A stretch of DNA of 11,752 nt from an uncultured Alphaproteobacteria bacterium (GCA_903928755.1 CAIYSH010000466.1:1-11752), one strand, 5' to 3'. Positions 1 to 6,774 are shown, counted from the stretch's first letter. Numbers and translations: made by a program. Notes: a model not told the origin generated them from the letters alone.

Positions 1-144
1 CACCCTCGCGGGAGCCTATCTGAAGTGCATAATTTAGAAAGACCGGTGGAGGTTGAGGGGGCCCTTGATTTGGCCAGCGGCCGAGCGCATCTTCCCGTCA
101 TGACAACGACAGGAAAACGTCCGGGAGCAGCCCAAGGTTCGGGA

Positions 145-282
145 ATGGCCGAGCGGCCTGTCGTCTATCGCGGCATCAAGCTGGCGCCTATGTTCGGAAA
201 GCGTTCGGCGATCTCAAAAGCGATCCGCGACGACCTGAAAGCGGTTTCGGAACAGAGCCGTGGCGAACCCGCCAAGGCCTAA
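145..282 (+). CDS. Small basic protein overlapping a TIR/NDT-like gene
   Basis: This is a predicted 45-aa hypothetical protein. The frame stays open to the left edge of the window, so a longer form is possible, starting at GTG 25, ATG 100 or outside the window. I chose ATG 145 because AAGG lies 7 bases upstream and the conserved-looking part (VVYRGIKLAPMFGKRS, then a helix rich in K, R, D and E) starts just after it. It has no signal peptide and no membrane segment. Its end overlaps the GTG start of the next gene by 23 bases, which points to translational coupling and a joint role with that protein. I recognise no domain. A cofactor, inhibitor or antitoxin for the downstream protein is possible but is inference from gene order only. 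Positions 1-144 contain nothing else I can name; frames entering from the left stop at 23 and 37 and may be the end of an upstream gene. Confidence 0.55.
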   Translation: MAERPVVYRGIKLAPMFGKRSAISKAIRDDLKAVSEQSRGEPAKA

Positions 283-916
283 GCTCGATCCTGCCAAATC
301 GGTCTTCATCAACTGCCCGTTTGACGACAGATTTCGACCGATCCTGCGGGCCATCTGCTTTGCAGTCATCTCATCGGGCTATGCGCCCCGTTGCGCATTG
401 GATTCAACTGACGGAGCCGAAGTGCGGGTGGCAAAGATCGCCGCCCTGATCGGGGCTTGCGATTGGGGCGTTCATGACCTGTCGCGGGTGGAAGTCGAAC
501 CCGGCGGCGTTCCAAGGTTCAACATGGCCATGGAGCTGGGCCTGCATTTGGGGGCTCGACTGCTGGGCGAGAAACGGCACAGGCGTAAGAGGGCCTTGAT
601 CCTCGACGCCGAGCGACATCGCTATGACTCGGCCCTGTCAGATATCAGCGGGCAAGATATCGAGTGTCATAACAATGACCCCGATCAGGCTATTGCCTGT
701 GTTCGCAACTGGCTGTCGGAGCATAGGCCGCATAATGCGCCGCCCCTACCGGGACCCGGCGCCATGCAGGCGGACTACCGAGTATTCCAAGACGAGGTCG
801 GACCTGTCTTGGCAAGGCGGCGCCTCGATCCGGATCAACTGACCCACAGCGATTTCCTGTGGCTTGTTAGGGACTGGATCGCCTCCAGGGCAGAGGCCTC
901 TCCGGACGCGCCGTGA
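260..916 (+). CDS. Uncharacterised protein with a TIR/nucleoside deoxyribosyltransferase-like Rossmannoid core
   Basis: This 218-aa protein starts at GTG 260 inside the preceding gene. Visible motifs are a first hydrophobic strand ending VFINCPFD (residues 15-22), RCALD (44-48), a second core strand in GACDWGVHDLSR (65-76), RFNMAMELG (86-94) with a candidate active-site Glu92, ALILD (112-116), SDISGQD (127-133) and a final helix near 144-152. A strand ending in Asp or Ser followed by an Asn...Met-Glu-Leu-Gly helix is typical of the TIR / deoxyribosyltransferase-like superfamily, several members of which hydrolyse NAD or nucleosides in phage defence. I recognise the protein as one of a widespread hypothetical family but know no assigned activity. 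The tail after residue 155 is Pro-rich, then helical. It sits ahead of the portal gene, which has its own promoter, so it is probably cargo rather than a virion gene. Codon use is more relaxed (CAT, AAT, TGT, GCT) than in the structural genes. The coding call is firm; the fold is inferred. Confidence 0.85.
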   Translation: MANPPRPKLDPAKSVFINCPFDDRFRPILRAICFAVISSGYAPRCALDSTDGAEVRVAKIAALIGACDWGVHDLSRVEVEPGGVPRFNMAMELGLHLGARLLGEKRHRRKRALILDAERHRYDSALSDISGQDIECHNNDPDQAIACVRNWLSEHRPHNAPPLPGPGAMQADYRVFQDEVGPVLARRRLDPDQLTHSDFLWLVRDWIASRAEASPDAP

Positions 917-937
917 CCTAGGACCTGGATACCGGGT

Positions 938-966
938 TTGCCGGTAAGTCCGGGGCTTTCTACAAT
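938..966 (+). promoter_or_regulatory. Candidate sigma70-type promoter for the portal gene
   Basis: TTGCCG (938-943) and TACAAT (961-966) are separated by exactly 17 bases. They match the -35 and -10 consensus at 4/6 and 5/6 positions. Transcription would start near 973, about 34 bases before the portal ATG. The site lies in the 90-base gap after the TIR-like gene, so portal expression need not depend on that cassette. A short inverted repeat (ACCGG at 931-935, CCGGT at 941-945) overlaps the -35 and could be an operator or chance. Confidence 0.45.
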
Positions 967-1006
967 TAAATCAACGCTCCAGCCGGGGCGCAAGGAGTCA
1001 TGTCTG

Positions 1007-2695
1007 ATGAAGCACAGTGATCTGCTCAGTGAGGCCCAGGCGGCCTTTGCCCTGGCGTGTGAGGTGGAGGGGGAGAACCGGCGGGCGGCGGCGGATGATA
1101 TCCGGTTTGCACGGCTGGGGGAGCAGTGGAGCCCGCGGGTGCGGGCCGAGCGGCAAGCCGAGGGGCGGCCCTGTCTGACCATCAACCGGCTGCCGGCCTT
1201 CATCCGGCAGGTGGTCAATGACGCGCGTCAGAACAAGCCGGCCATTGTCTGCCATCCTGTGGGGGATGGGGCAGATCCCAAGACCGCCGAGCTGCTGAAC
1301 GGCCTGATCCGGCATATCGAGCAGTCGAGCGATGCGGAGGTGGCCTATGATACGGCCCTGGACTTCGCGGTGACCGGCGGGTTCGGCTATTTCCGGATCA
1401 ATACGCGATACGCCGACGACGACAGCTTCCATCAGGACCTGGCCATTGAGCCGGTGGCTGATCCGTTCAGCGTCTATGGCGACCCGTTTTCCACGGGGGC
1501 GGATTCCGCCGACTGGAACCTGGCCTTTGTGGTGGAGAGCCTGACCCGCAAGGCCTTCGAGGCCCGCTGGAAGGGGGCAGAGGTCTGCGACTGGAGCGGC
1601 GGTGAGGGGGCTGAGCGGCGCTTGACTGGCGGGGTGCGGGACGGCGCGGCGCGGGTGCGGCTGGCCGAGTTCTGGCGGCGCGAGACCGTGGTCCGCAATC
1701 TGCTGGCCCTGTCGGACGGCCAGGTGGTGGGGCAGGATGTCTATGAGGCGCAGAAGGCGCTGTTCGATGCCGCGGGTGCCAGCGTGGTAGGCCGACCAAG
1801 GCCCGCGACCAGCCACAAGGTGACCCAGTTCATATTGTCGGGCGCCGAGGTCCTGGAGACCGTGGACTGGGCCGGGCGCTATATCCCCATTGTGCCGGTC
1901 TATGGAGAGGCGATCCATGTGGACGGCGCCCGGCGCCTCCGGTCCCTGGTGCGGGACGCCAAGGACCCTCAGCGCATGTATAACTACTGGCGGACAGCCT
2001 CGACCGAGTTGGTGGCCCTGGCACCCAAGACGCCGTTCATCGGGCGGCGGGGGGCGTTTGATACGGACGCTGCCAAGTGGGCGAGCGCCAACACCCAGTC
2101 CCATGCCTTCATCGAATATGACGGTCCTGAAGCCCCGCAGAGGCAGCCCTATGCCGGGGTCCCGGCGGGGGCCCTGCAGGAGGCGCTGAATGCCAGCGAC
2201 GACATGAAGGCGATCATGGGCATGTATGACGCCAGTCTGGGGGCCAGGTCCAACGAGACCTCAGGCAAGGCGATTCTGGCCCGGCAGAGGGAGGGGGATG
2301 TCTCGACCTTCCACTATATCGACAATCTGAGCCGGGCGATCCGGCATGCCGGGCGGATCCTGATCGACCTGATCCCCAGGGTTTACGCGGCGCCACGGAT
2401 GGTGCGGATCCTGGGGGCCGGTGGCGAGGCAGAGATGGCGGCGATCAACCAGCCTTTGCCGGGGGCGCTGGAGAAGGTGTTTGACCTGAGCGTCGGGCGC
2501 TATGACCTGACGGTCAGTGCCGGGCCATCCTATACCTCAAGGCGCGAAGAGGCGGCCAGCCAGATGATCGAGCTGATCCGCGCCTATCCGCCGGCGGCAC
2601 CGCTGATCGGGGACCTTTTGGCGAAGAACCTGGACTGGCCAGGTGCCGATGAGGTGGCCAAACGGCTGGCGGCGCTGAATCCCGCCCGGCCCTAG
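1007..2695 (+). CDS. P22-like phage portal protein
   Basis: This 562-aa portal protein would form the dodecameric ring at the capsid vertex through which the terminase packages DNA and to which the tail attaches. The N-terminal section carries the family pattern of an acidic helix, then DIRFARLGEQW, a stretch of charged residues, and GRPCLTINRLP, followed by DARQNKP and a DTALDFAVTGGFGYFRI segment. Around residues 419-460 is the very typical SGKAILARQREGD ... DNLSRAIRHAGR block. Length and motifs fit the P22-type portal family rather than HK97 or lambda portals. The start is ATG 1007, with AAGGAG at 992-997 and a 9-base spacer. The frame extends to TTG 938, but that overlaps the promoter and lacks a ribosome site. 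An out-of-frame ATG at 1000 gives only six codons. Scaffold and coat follow, the classic P22 order. Terminase is not in the window and is presumably to the left. Confidence 0.94.
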   Translation: MKHSDLLSEAQAAFALACEVEGENRRAAADDIRFARLGEQWSPRVRAERQAEGRPCLTINRLPAFIRQVVNDARQNKPAIVCHPVGDGADPKTAELLNGLIRHIEQSSDAEVAYDTALDFAVTGGFGYFRINTRYADDDSFHQDLAIEPVADPFSVYGDPFSTGADSADWNLAFVVESLTRKAFEARWKGAEVCDWSGGEGAERRLTGGVRDGAARVRLAEFWRRETVVRNLLALSDGQVVGQDVYEAQKALFDAAGASVVGRPRPATSHKVTQFILSGAEVLETVDWAGRYIPIVPVYGEAIHVDGARRLRSLVRDAKDPQRMYNYWRTASTELVALAPKTPFIGRRGAFDTDAAKWASANTQSHAFIEYDGPEAPQRQPYAGVPAGALQEALNASDDMKAIMGMYDASLGARSNETSGKAILARQREGDVSTFHYIDNLSRAIRHAGRILIDLIPRVYAAPRMVRILGAGGEAEMAAINQPLPGALEKVFDLSVGRYDLTVSAGPSYTSRREEAASQMIELIRAYPPAAPLIGDLLAKNLDWPGADEVAKRLAALNPARP

Positions 2696-2732
2696 GCCTT
2701 GGCCTGTCGCGTTAAATGTTCTCCTTTTGTTC

Positions 2733-2761
2733 TTGACAGCTGGAGTCGTTTTGCTTATATT
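2733..2761 (+). promoter_or_regulatory. Near-consensus sigma70 promoter for the scaffold-coat operon
   Basis: A perfect TTGACA (2733-2738) is followed by a 17-base spacer and TATATT (2756-2761), inside an AT-rich island that stands out from its surroundings. The predicted start is near 2768, giving an untranslated leader of about 110 bases before the scaffold gene. Strength fits the need for hundreds of coat and scaffold copies per virion compared with twelve portal subunits. A promoter this close to consensus should be read by the vegetative polymerase, so in a lysogen it would need repression or silencing; I see no clear operator in it. Confidence 0.75.
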
Positions 2762-2877
2762 ATATCCATGGTGACCTGTTGCGTTTGGAGCCCTTGAGGG
2801 GGACCTGCCGGGTCGGCGGTGGCTGCGCGGACGGACCTTTGGACGTCTGCCTTTTTCAAAATTCCGAGGTGCTGATG

Positions 2878-3672
2878 ATGCCTATGAACACGCCCGAAGG
2901 GGCTGTGAGCGATGACCTGTCCCTGGACGCTGACATGCTGCCAGAGGCGGAAGAGGACTTTGATGATGAAGACTATGAGGTCGAGCATCAGGGACAGGTC
3001 TATCGCGTCCCTTCGGCCCTGAGGGACCTGGTGGAGGCGGGGGCAAACCATGCTCACGGCACCGCCGAACTGGCCCGGCACAGGGCCGATTTCGAGGCCC
3101 ATGCCGAGCGTGTGGGGGCGACCCTGGCGGACCGGGCACAACTTCACCTGCTGGACCAGCAGATTGCCGGGTTCGAAGGGGTGGACTGGCCAGGGCTGGG
3201 GGCGTCGAACCCCGACCAGGCCCGGGCCCTTTGGGGGCATTATCAACAGGCGCGCCAACTGCGGGATCACTATGCCGAGGCCTTGACCCATGCTGACCAG
3301 CAGGCCGGTCTCGAAGCCGACCGGCAGGCGGCGGCCCAGTGGCTGAAAACCGGTGAGGACCTGAAACGGACCATTGAGGGCTGGTCGCCAGAGGTGGCGG
3401 CCAAGCTGGTGGCCTATGCCCGGGCGTTTGGTGTGACCGTCGATGACCTGCGCGAGATCGCTGACCCGCGCCTGTGGCGGATCCTGCACCGGGCCCATGC
3501 CGGGGATGAGGCGAAAGCCGCGCGGGACAGAGCTTTGGCGGCCGAAAAGCTGGCCTCGATTCGGCCGGCCGTTCGGGTGTCGGGAGGGTCTGCCGGGCCT
3601 GGGGGCGTGGCGGACGACATGCCGGTCCGCGACTGGATTTCCCGCCGCAACGCCCAGACCCGGCGGCGTTAG
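2878..3672 (+). CDS. Capsid scaffolding protein (P22 gp8-like)
   Basis: This 264-aa protein lies between portal and coat, where P22-like phages encode the scaffold that directs procapsid assembly and then leaves. It has the expected architecture: a strongly acidic disordered N-terminus (the run around EEDFDDEDYE), a segment YEVEHQGQVYRVPSALRDL, a long charged helical or coiled-coil middle rich in A, Q, E and R, and a short basic C-terminus (DWISRRNAQTRRR) resembling the positively charged coat-binding tail of P22 scaffold. GAGG at 2866-2869 precedes tandem ATGs at 2875 and 2878; spacing favours 2878, and 2875 would add one Met. The in-frame TTG at 2779 lies too close to the predicted transcription start and has no ribosome site. 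Identification rests on position and architecture, since scaffolds are poorly conserved. Confidence 0.8.
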   Translation: MPMNTPEGAVSDDLSLDADMLPEAEEDFDDEDYEVEHQGQVYRVPSALRDLVEAGANHAHGTAELARHRADFEAHAERVGATLADRAQLHLLDQQIAGFEGVDWPGLGASNPDQARALWGHYQQARQLRDHYAEALTHADQQAGLEADRQAAAQWLKTGEDLKRTIEGWSPEVAAKLVAYARAFGVTVDDLREIADPRLWRILHRAHAGDEAKAARDRALAAEKLASIRPAVRVSGGSAGPGGVADDMPVRDWISRRNAQTRRR

Positions 3673-3684
3673 GGGTTTCTCCGA

Positions 3685-3813
3685 CCGGTCATGCCGGCGG
3701 AGGCCGGCATCCAGGTCACAGGGCTCTGAGTTTGAGGGGAGGCTGCTCCCCGGGCGTCTGGACGGGTGCTGCGGCCTTATGAACTGGACCCCGGCCTTCG
3801 CCGGGGTGACCGG
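3685..3813 (+). repeat. REP-like bipartite inverted repeat, unit A
   Basis: A left arm (3685-3714) and a right arm (3784-3813) of 30 bases each are inverted copies of one another at 25/30 positions, separated by about 70 unrelated bases. Each arm also folds on itself: ATGCCGGC/GCCGGCAT with a 4-base loop on the left, CCCCGGC/GCCGGGG with a 4-base loop on the right. Four of the five differences between arms are paired changes (TG...CA against CC...GG) that keep the internal stems intact. This is the pattern of the dispersed GTCAT-CCGGC repeats common between genes in alphaproteobacterial chromosomes. Here it lies 12 bases after the scaffold stop codon. Confidence 0.85.
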
Positions 3814-3849
3814 GGGGTGGGGAGGGTCTGCGGACTGTTTTTCATTCCA

Positions 3850-3953
3850 CCGGTCATGCCGGCGTAGGCCGGCATCCAGCTCGTAGGGTTTTGAGCTTCC
3901 GGAGAGGGTGCTCATCGGGCGCCAGATACCACGGCCTTCGCCGGGGTGACCGG
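3850..3953 (+). repeat. REP-like bipartite inverted repeat, unit B
   Basis: This is a second copy of the unit, in the same orientation and 36 bases after unit A. The left arm (3850-3879) differs from the left arm of unit A at one position in 30. The right-arm core (3932-3953) is identical to 3792-3813 over 22 bases, but the outer part (3923-3931) has diverged, so the internal stem on that side is shortened to CGGC/GCCG. The central part is about 17 bases shorter than in unit A and not obviously similar. Two units in tandem suggest either two insertions or a duplication. Confidence 0.85.
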
Positions 3954-3959
3954 TTTTTT
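3850..3959 (+). terminator. Possible partial terminator or attenuator before the coat gene
   Basis: The outer 22 bases of the two arms of unit B can pair at 19 positions, and the right arm is followed immediately by six T residues (3954-3959). A long stem or the local CGGC/GCCG hairpin next to a T run looks like an intrinsic terminator. A complete stop here would silence the coat gene, for which I see no separate convincing promoter, so a partial terminator or an RNA-processing/stability element is more likely. The T run could also be chance. Confidence 0.3.
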
Positions 3960-3983
3960 CGATCAAATTCAACATTTTAACGA

Positions 3984-4011
3984 CCGCCCGTGGTGGGCGG
4001 GCGAGAGGAGG
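3984..4011 (+). promoter_or_regulatory. Hairpin and consensus ribosome site of the coat gene
   Basis: A 6-bp hairpin (CCGCCC at 3984-3989, GGGCGG at 3995-4000, loop GTGGT) stands five bases before a perfect AGGAGG (4006-4011), which is 4 bases from the coat ATG. A stem just upstream of a strong ribosome site can keep the site open or protect the 5' end of a processed coat mRNA. The sequence is direct observation; the role is inferred. Confidence 0.5.
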
Positions 4012-4015
4012 ACTT

Positions 4016-5215
4016 ATGCCCAACAGTTTGCTGTCGGCGACCACGGTGACCCGTGAAGCCCTGCGGGTTCTGCATCAGAAGCTGAACTTTGTCGGCTCGA
4101 TTACCCGCGATTATGACGAGAGTTTTGCCAGACAGGGGGCCAAGATCGGCGACACCCTGAAGGTGCGGCTGCCCAACCAGTATGTGGTGCGGTCTGGCCC
4201 GACCCTGGCGGCCCAGGACACCAGCGAATCCAGCGTCGACCTGAAGGTGGCGACCCAGAAGGGCGTGGACCTGAACTTCACTTCGGTGGATCTGACCATG
4301 ACCCTGGACGATTTCAGTGACCGGATCCTGGAGCCGGCCATGAGTGTGCTGGCGGCCAATATCGAGTCCGACGCCATGACCATGTATGCCGATGTCTTCA
4401 ACCAGGTGAACAATCACGGCCAGGCGGCGACCTTTGCCAGGGTGCTGCAGGGTCGCAAGATGCTGGTGGACAATCTGGCCCCCCTGGCCGGTCGGACGGC
4501 CAATCTGAACACCCAGGACAATGTGGACCTGGTGGACGGATTGAAGGGGCTGTTCAATGACCGCGACGCCATCTCGGCCCAATACCGCGAGGGCTATATG
4601 GGGCGGACCGCGGGGTTCGACTTCATGGAGAACACCCTGTGGCCCAGCCATGGGCGTGGCACAGGGGCAGGCTATACAGCCAACACCCTGCCGGCCGCCC
4701 TGCCGGTGTCTGCGACGCCGGTTTCGGTGCTGAACGTGACGGCGGGCACAGGCACCCTGGCCCGGGGAGAGGTCTTCACCCTTGCCGGCGTCTATCGGGT
4801 CCATCCCGAAACCAAGGCCATGACCAGCCAGCTGCAGCAGTTCGTGGTCACCCAGGCCTTTGCGGGCGGTGCAGGGGCGGTGTCGATTGCGCCAGCCATC
4901 ATCCTGGCCGGGGCGATGCAGAATGTGGTCGTCGCCTCGCCCAATGGTGCGGCAGCCCTGAACATTGCCGGAGCGGCATCGACCCCCCACGGGATCTCGA
5001 TGGCCTATCACAAGAGTGCCTTCGCCTTCGCCACTGCCGACATGATCATGCCCCGGGGCGTTGATTTCGCGGCCCGGGAGGTGTTCGACGGGGTGTCCAT
5101 GCGGATCGTCCGCCAGTACGACATCAACAACGACAAGTTCCCCTGCCGCCTCGACGTCCTCTACGGCTTCAAGACCGTGCGGCCGCAGATGGCGGTGCGC
5201 CTGGCCAACAATTAG
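4016..5215 (+). CDS. Major capsid (coat) protein, P22 gp5-like
   Basis: This 399-aa protein is the capsid shell subunit. The N-terminus (MPNSLLSATTVTREALRVLH...) and the run SITRDYDESFARQGAKIGDTL, then VRLPNQYVVRSGPTL and LNFTSVDLTMTLDDFSDR, follow the P22 coat protein family closely: an N-terminal arm, then the HK97-fold core. The C-terminal end (DFAAREVFDGVSMR ... RLDVLYGFKTVRPQMAVRL) is also typical. A Gly/Ala/Thr-rich section around residues 220-320 corresponds to the region where P22-type coats carry an inserted beta-barrel domain. Length is close to that of P22 gp5. Translation starts from the best ribosome site in the window (AGGAGG, 4006-4011). The gene follows a 343-base REP-containing gap, unusual inside a structural operon, and is followed after nine bases by the adaptor gene. 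Confidence 0.94.
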   Translation: MPNSLLSATTVTREALRVLHQKLNFVGSITRDYDESFARQGAKIGDTLKVRLPNQYVVRSGPTLAAQDTSESSVDLKVATQKGVDLNFTSVDLTMTLDDFSDRILEPAMSVLAANIESDAMTMYADVFNQVNNHGQAATFARVLQGRKMLVDNLAPLAGRTANLNTQDNVDLVDGLKGLFNDRDAISAQYREGYMGRTAGFDFMENTLWPSHGRGTGAGYTANTLPAALPVSATPVSVLNVTAGTGTLARGEVFTLAGVYRVHPETKAMTSQLQQFVVTQAFAGGAGAVSIAPAIILAGAMQNVVVASPNGAAALNIAGAASTPHGISMAYHKSAFAFATADMIMPRGVDFAAREVFDGVSMRIVRQYDINNDKFPCRLDVLYGFKTVRPQMAVRLANN

Positions 5216-5224
5216 GGGGTCGGC

Positions 5225-5848
5225 GTGGGACTGAGCACCTATGGCCAGCTGAGGGCGGCGATCGCCGACTGGCTGGAGCGGGGCGACCTGACCGAGCGGA
5301 CCGCCGACTTCGTCGCCCTGGCGGAGTCCCGGCTGAACCGCACCCTGCGGGCCCGATGCCTGGAGAGCGACCAGACCCTGTCGGCGACGCCGGGGTCGAG
5401 GTCGGTGCCCCTGCCTTCGGGATTCCGCGAGGCCCTTGGCCTGTGGCTGGAGACACCCGCAGGTCGCCTGGACCTGGCCTATTGCGACCCGGGGGAGATG
5501 GAGGTGGACAAGGCCCCCGGACAGCCCCTGGCCTGGGCGATTGATGGCGGTCAGCTGGTTTTCGACCGGCCCTGCGATCGGGCCTATGGCCTGACCCTGC
5601 GCATGCTGGGGCGGCTGGCCCTGTCCGACAGTCAGCCGGTCAATGGCGTCCTGACGGATTATCCGGACCTCTATCTGTTCGGCGCCCTGGTGGAGGCGGC
5701 CCCCTATCTGCGGGATGCCGACCTGCTGGGCCTGTTTGCAGCCCGTTTCGAGGCCGCCCTCACCGAGGCGCGGATCAAGGAGGGGCGCCACCGCACCCTG
5801 TCGGTCCTGAGGCCTGATCCGGTGCTCACGGCCGGGGGGCGGCCATGA
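5225..5848 (+). CDS. Head-tail adaptor protein (SU10/P22 gp4-type)
   Basis: This 207-aa protein matches the podovirus adaptor family that rings the bottom of the portal and joins head to tail. It opens with the family pattern YGQLRAAIADWLERGDLTER then FVALAESRLNRTLRAR (about residues 6-45). It continues through a beta-rich middle (LPSGFREAL, LDLAYCDPGEME) and ends with PDLYLFGALVEAAPYL (about 146-161) and a long C-terminal helix. Translation starts at GTG 5225 after a GGGGGT motif, 9 bases past the coat stop codon. Placement directly after the coat gene fits. Confidence 0.85.
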   Translation: MGLSTYGQLRAAIADWLERGDLTERTADFVALAESRLNRTLRARCLESDQTLSATPGSRSVPLPSGFREALGLWLETPAGRLDLAYCDPGEMEVDKAPGQPLAWAIDGGQLVFDRPCDRAYGLTLRMLGRLALSDSQPVNGVLTDYPDLYLFGALVEAAPYLRDADLLGLFAARFEAALTEARIKEGRHRTLSVLRPDPVLTAGGRP

Positions 5849-6087
5849 CCGCAAGCCCTGGACCGCGGATTCCACCAGAGCTCAGGCCTCTGCTGGGCGA
5901 TGTGCTGGAGGGGCTGAGGGGGCTTGCCGTTCCCCAGGCCCCGACAGCCCTGTTTGCCTGCACGGCCGCAGACCTGCCACCCGCCGGGACCTGGCCGCAA
6001 AGCCTGGTGCTGGTGAAGGACCTCAACATTCTGGCCCATTCCGACGGCGTGCGCTGGATCCGTCAGGACACTGGAGGCGCCATCTAG
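5845..6087 (+). CDS. Small phage tail-module protein of unknown role
   Basis: This 80-aa protein starts at an ATG that overlaps the adaptor stop codon (ATGA). The N-terminal half is Pro/Leu-rich and probably helical. The C-terminal half (ADLPPAGTWPQSLVLVKD, LAHSDGVRWIRQDTGGAI) has the look of the short beta-hairpin element, Ala-His-Ser-Asp-Gly-x-Arg-Trp, often seen at the ends of small phage tail or fibre-associated proteins. There is no signal or membrane segment. It may attach to or cap the fibre-type protein whose gene follows without a gap. The tight coupling supports a real gene; the function is not known. Confidence 0.75.
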   Translation: MTASPGPRIPPELRPLLGDVLEGLRGLAVPQAPTALFACTAADLPPAGTWPQSLVLVKDLNILAHSDGVRWIRQDTGGAI

Positions 6088-6747
6088 ATGCCATCATCCT
6101 TTACCCCGCGCCTGCGACTGGAAATGCAGGCCGCAGGCGAAAACCTGAACACCTGGGGGGCCCCCAAGCTCAATGCGGTGATCGCCCGACTGGACTTTGC
6201 CATTGCCGGCTGGACCAATGTGGCCCTGACCGGAGACTATGCCCTGACCGCGTCCAATGGTGACGATGAGGCCAGGTCGGCCCTGCTGAAATTCACCGGA
6301 ACCGGTGGCAGCACCGTGACCCTGCCTTCGGTCAGCAAGCGCTATGACGTGATGAACGGGGCCGCCGGGCCGGTGACCCTGACCACCGGGGCCGGCACGG
6401 TGGCGATCCTGGGACCAGGCGAGCTGGCGACCGTGATCAGTGACGGGGTCCATGTCTACAAGGTCCGCGCCACCGAGTTTGGCGGGGCCCGGCTGAGCGG
6501 GATCGGTGATCCGGTCAGCCCGCAGGATGCCGTGACCCGGGCCTATGTCGACGCCCAGGTCTTTGCCAGTTTTTCCGGGGCCCTGCCGGGACAGGCCGGC
6601 AATGCCGGTGCCGTGCTGAAGACCAATGGAACCAGCCCGGCCTGGGCCGTCCTGAGCACAGGCGATCTGGCCGACTATGTCGCTGACCAGGCCAGCCGGG
6701 GTGCCGCCCAGCGGGCCTTTGCCGTGGCCGCTGCCCTTGCCCTCTGA
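6088..6747 (+). CDS. Tail fibre-type protein
   Basis: This 219-aa protein starts immediately after the previous stop codon; GGAGG lies about 10 bases upstream. The N-terminus (PRLRLEMQAAGENLNTWG, then LNAVIARLDFAIAGWTNV) is a recurrent phage fibre/baseplate beginning. It is followed by a beta-rich domain (DYALTASNGDDEARSALLKFTG, VTLPSVSKRYDVMNGAAGPVTL, GPGELATVISDGVHV). The segment SPQDAVTRAYVDAQV (about 148-162) is the trimerising shaft motif seen in many tail fibres. It is short for a complete receptor-binding fibre and may be an adaptor fibre carrying the downstream proteins. Confidence 0.75.
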   Translation: MPSSFTPRLRLEMQAAGENLNTWGAPKLNAVIARLDFAIAGWTNVALTGDYALTASNGDDEARSALLKFTGTGGSTVTLPSVSKRYDVMNGAAGPVTLTTGAGTVAILGPGELATVISDGVHVYKVRATEFGGARLSGIGDPVSPQDAVTRAYVDAQVFASFSGALPGQAGNAGAVLKTNGTSPAWAVLSTGDLADYVADQASRGAAQRAFAVAAALAL

Positions 6748-6774
6748 TCCACACCCAAGACTGAAGGAGGCTCC

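Noticed and set aside
624..842. Second small open frame within the TIR/NDT-like gene
   Set aside because: It overlaps the larger gene entirely in another frame, with no ribosome site or recognisable motif.
938..1006. Extended portal N-terminus from TTG 938
   Set aside because: The interval contains the promoter and the AAGGAG site that serves ATG 1007.
998..2104. 368-codon open frame on the minus strand opposite the portal gene
   Set aside because: It is antisense to a clearly recognised portal; composition and lack of motifs mark it as a shadow.
2768..2797. Leader peptide MVTCCVWSP starting at the predicted transcription start
   Set aside because: It would be leaderless, is only nine codons, and shows no attenuator logic or alternative stems that I can support.
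2779..2877. Extended N-terminus of the scaffold from TTG 2779
   Set aside because: No ribosome site, unscaffold-like Cys/Gly-rich sequence, and a good ribosome site precedes the ATG pair at 2875/2878.
3685..3953. CRISPR-like array
   Set aside because: Only two units, with arms in inverted orientation and spacers of unequal length; this is the REP/BIME pattern, with no cas genes.
2755..4044. 429-codon open frame on the minus strand opposite scaffold and the REP region
   Set aside because: It reads through the inverted repeats and the antisense of the scaffold gene; no ribosome site or domain is visible.
3977..5875. 632-codon open frame on the minus strand
   Set aside because: It lies antisense to the coat and adaptor genes, has the His/Gln/Arg/Gly-rich composition of a G+C-rich shadow frame, and shows no recognisable domain.
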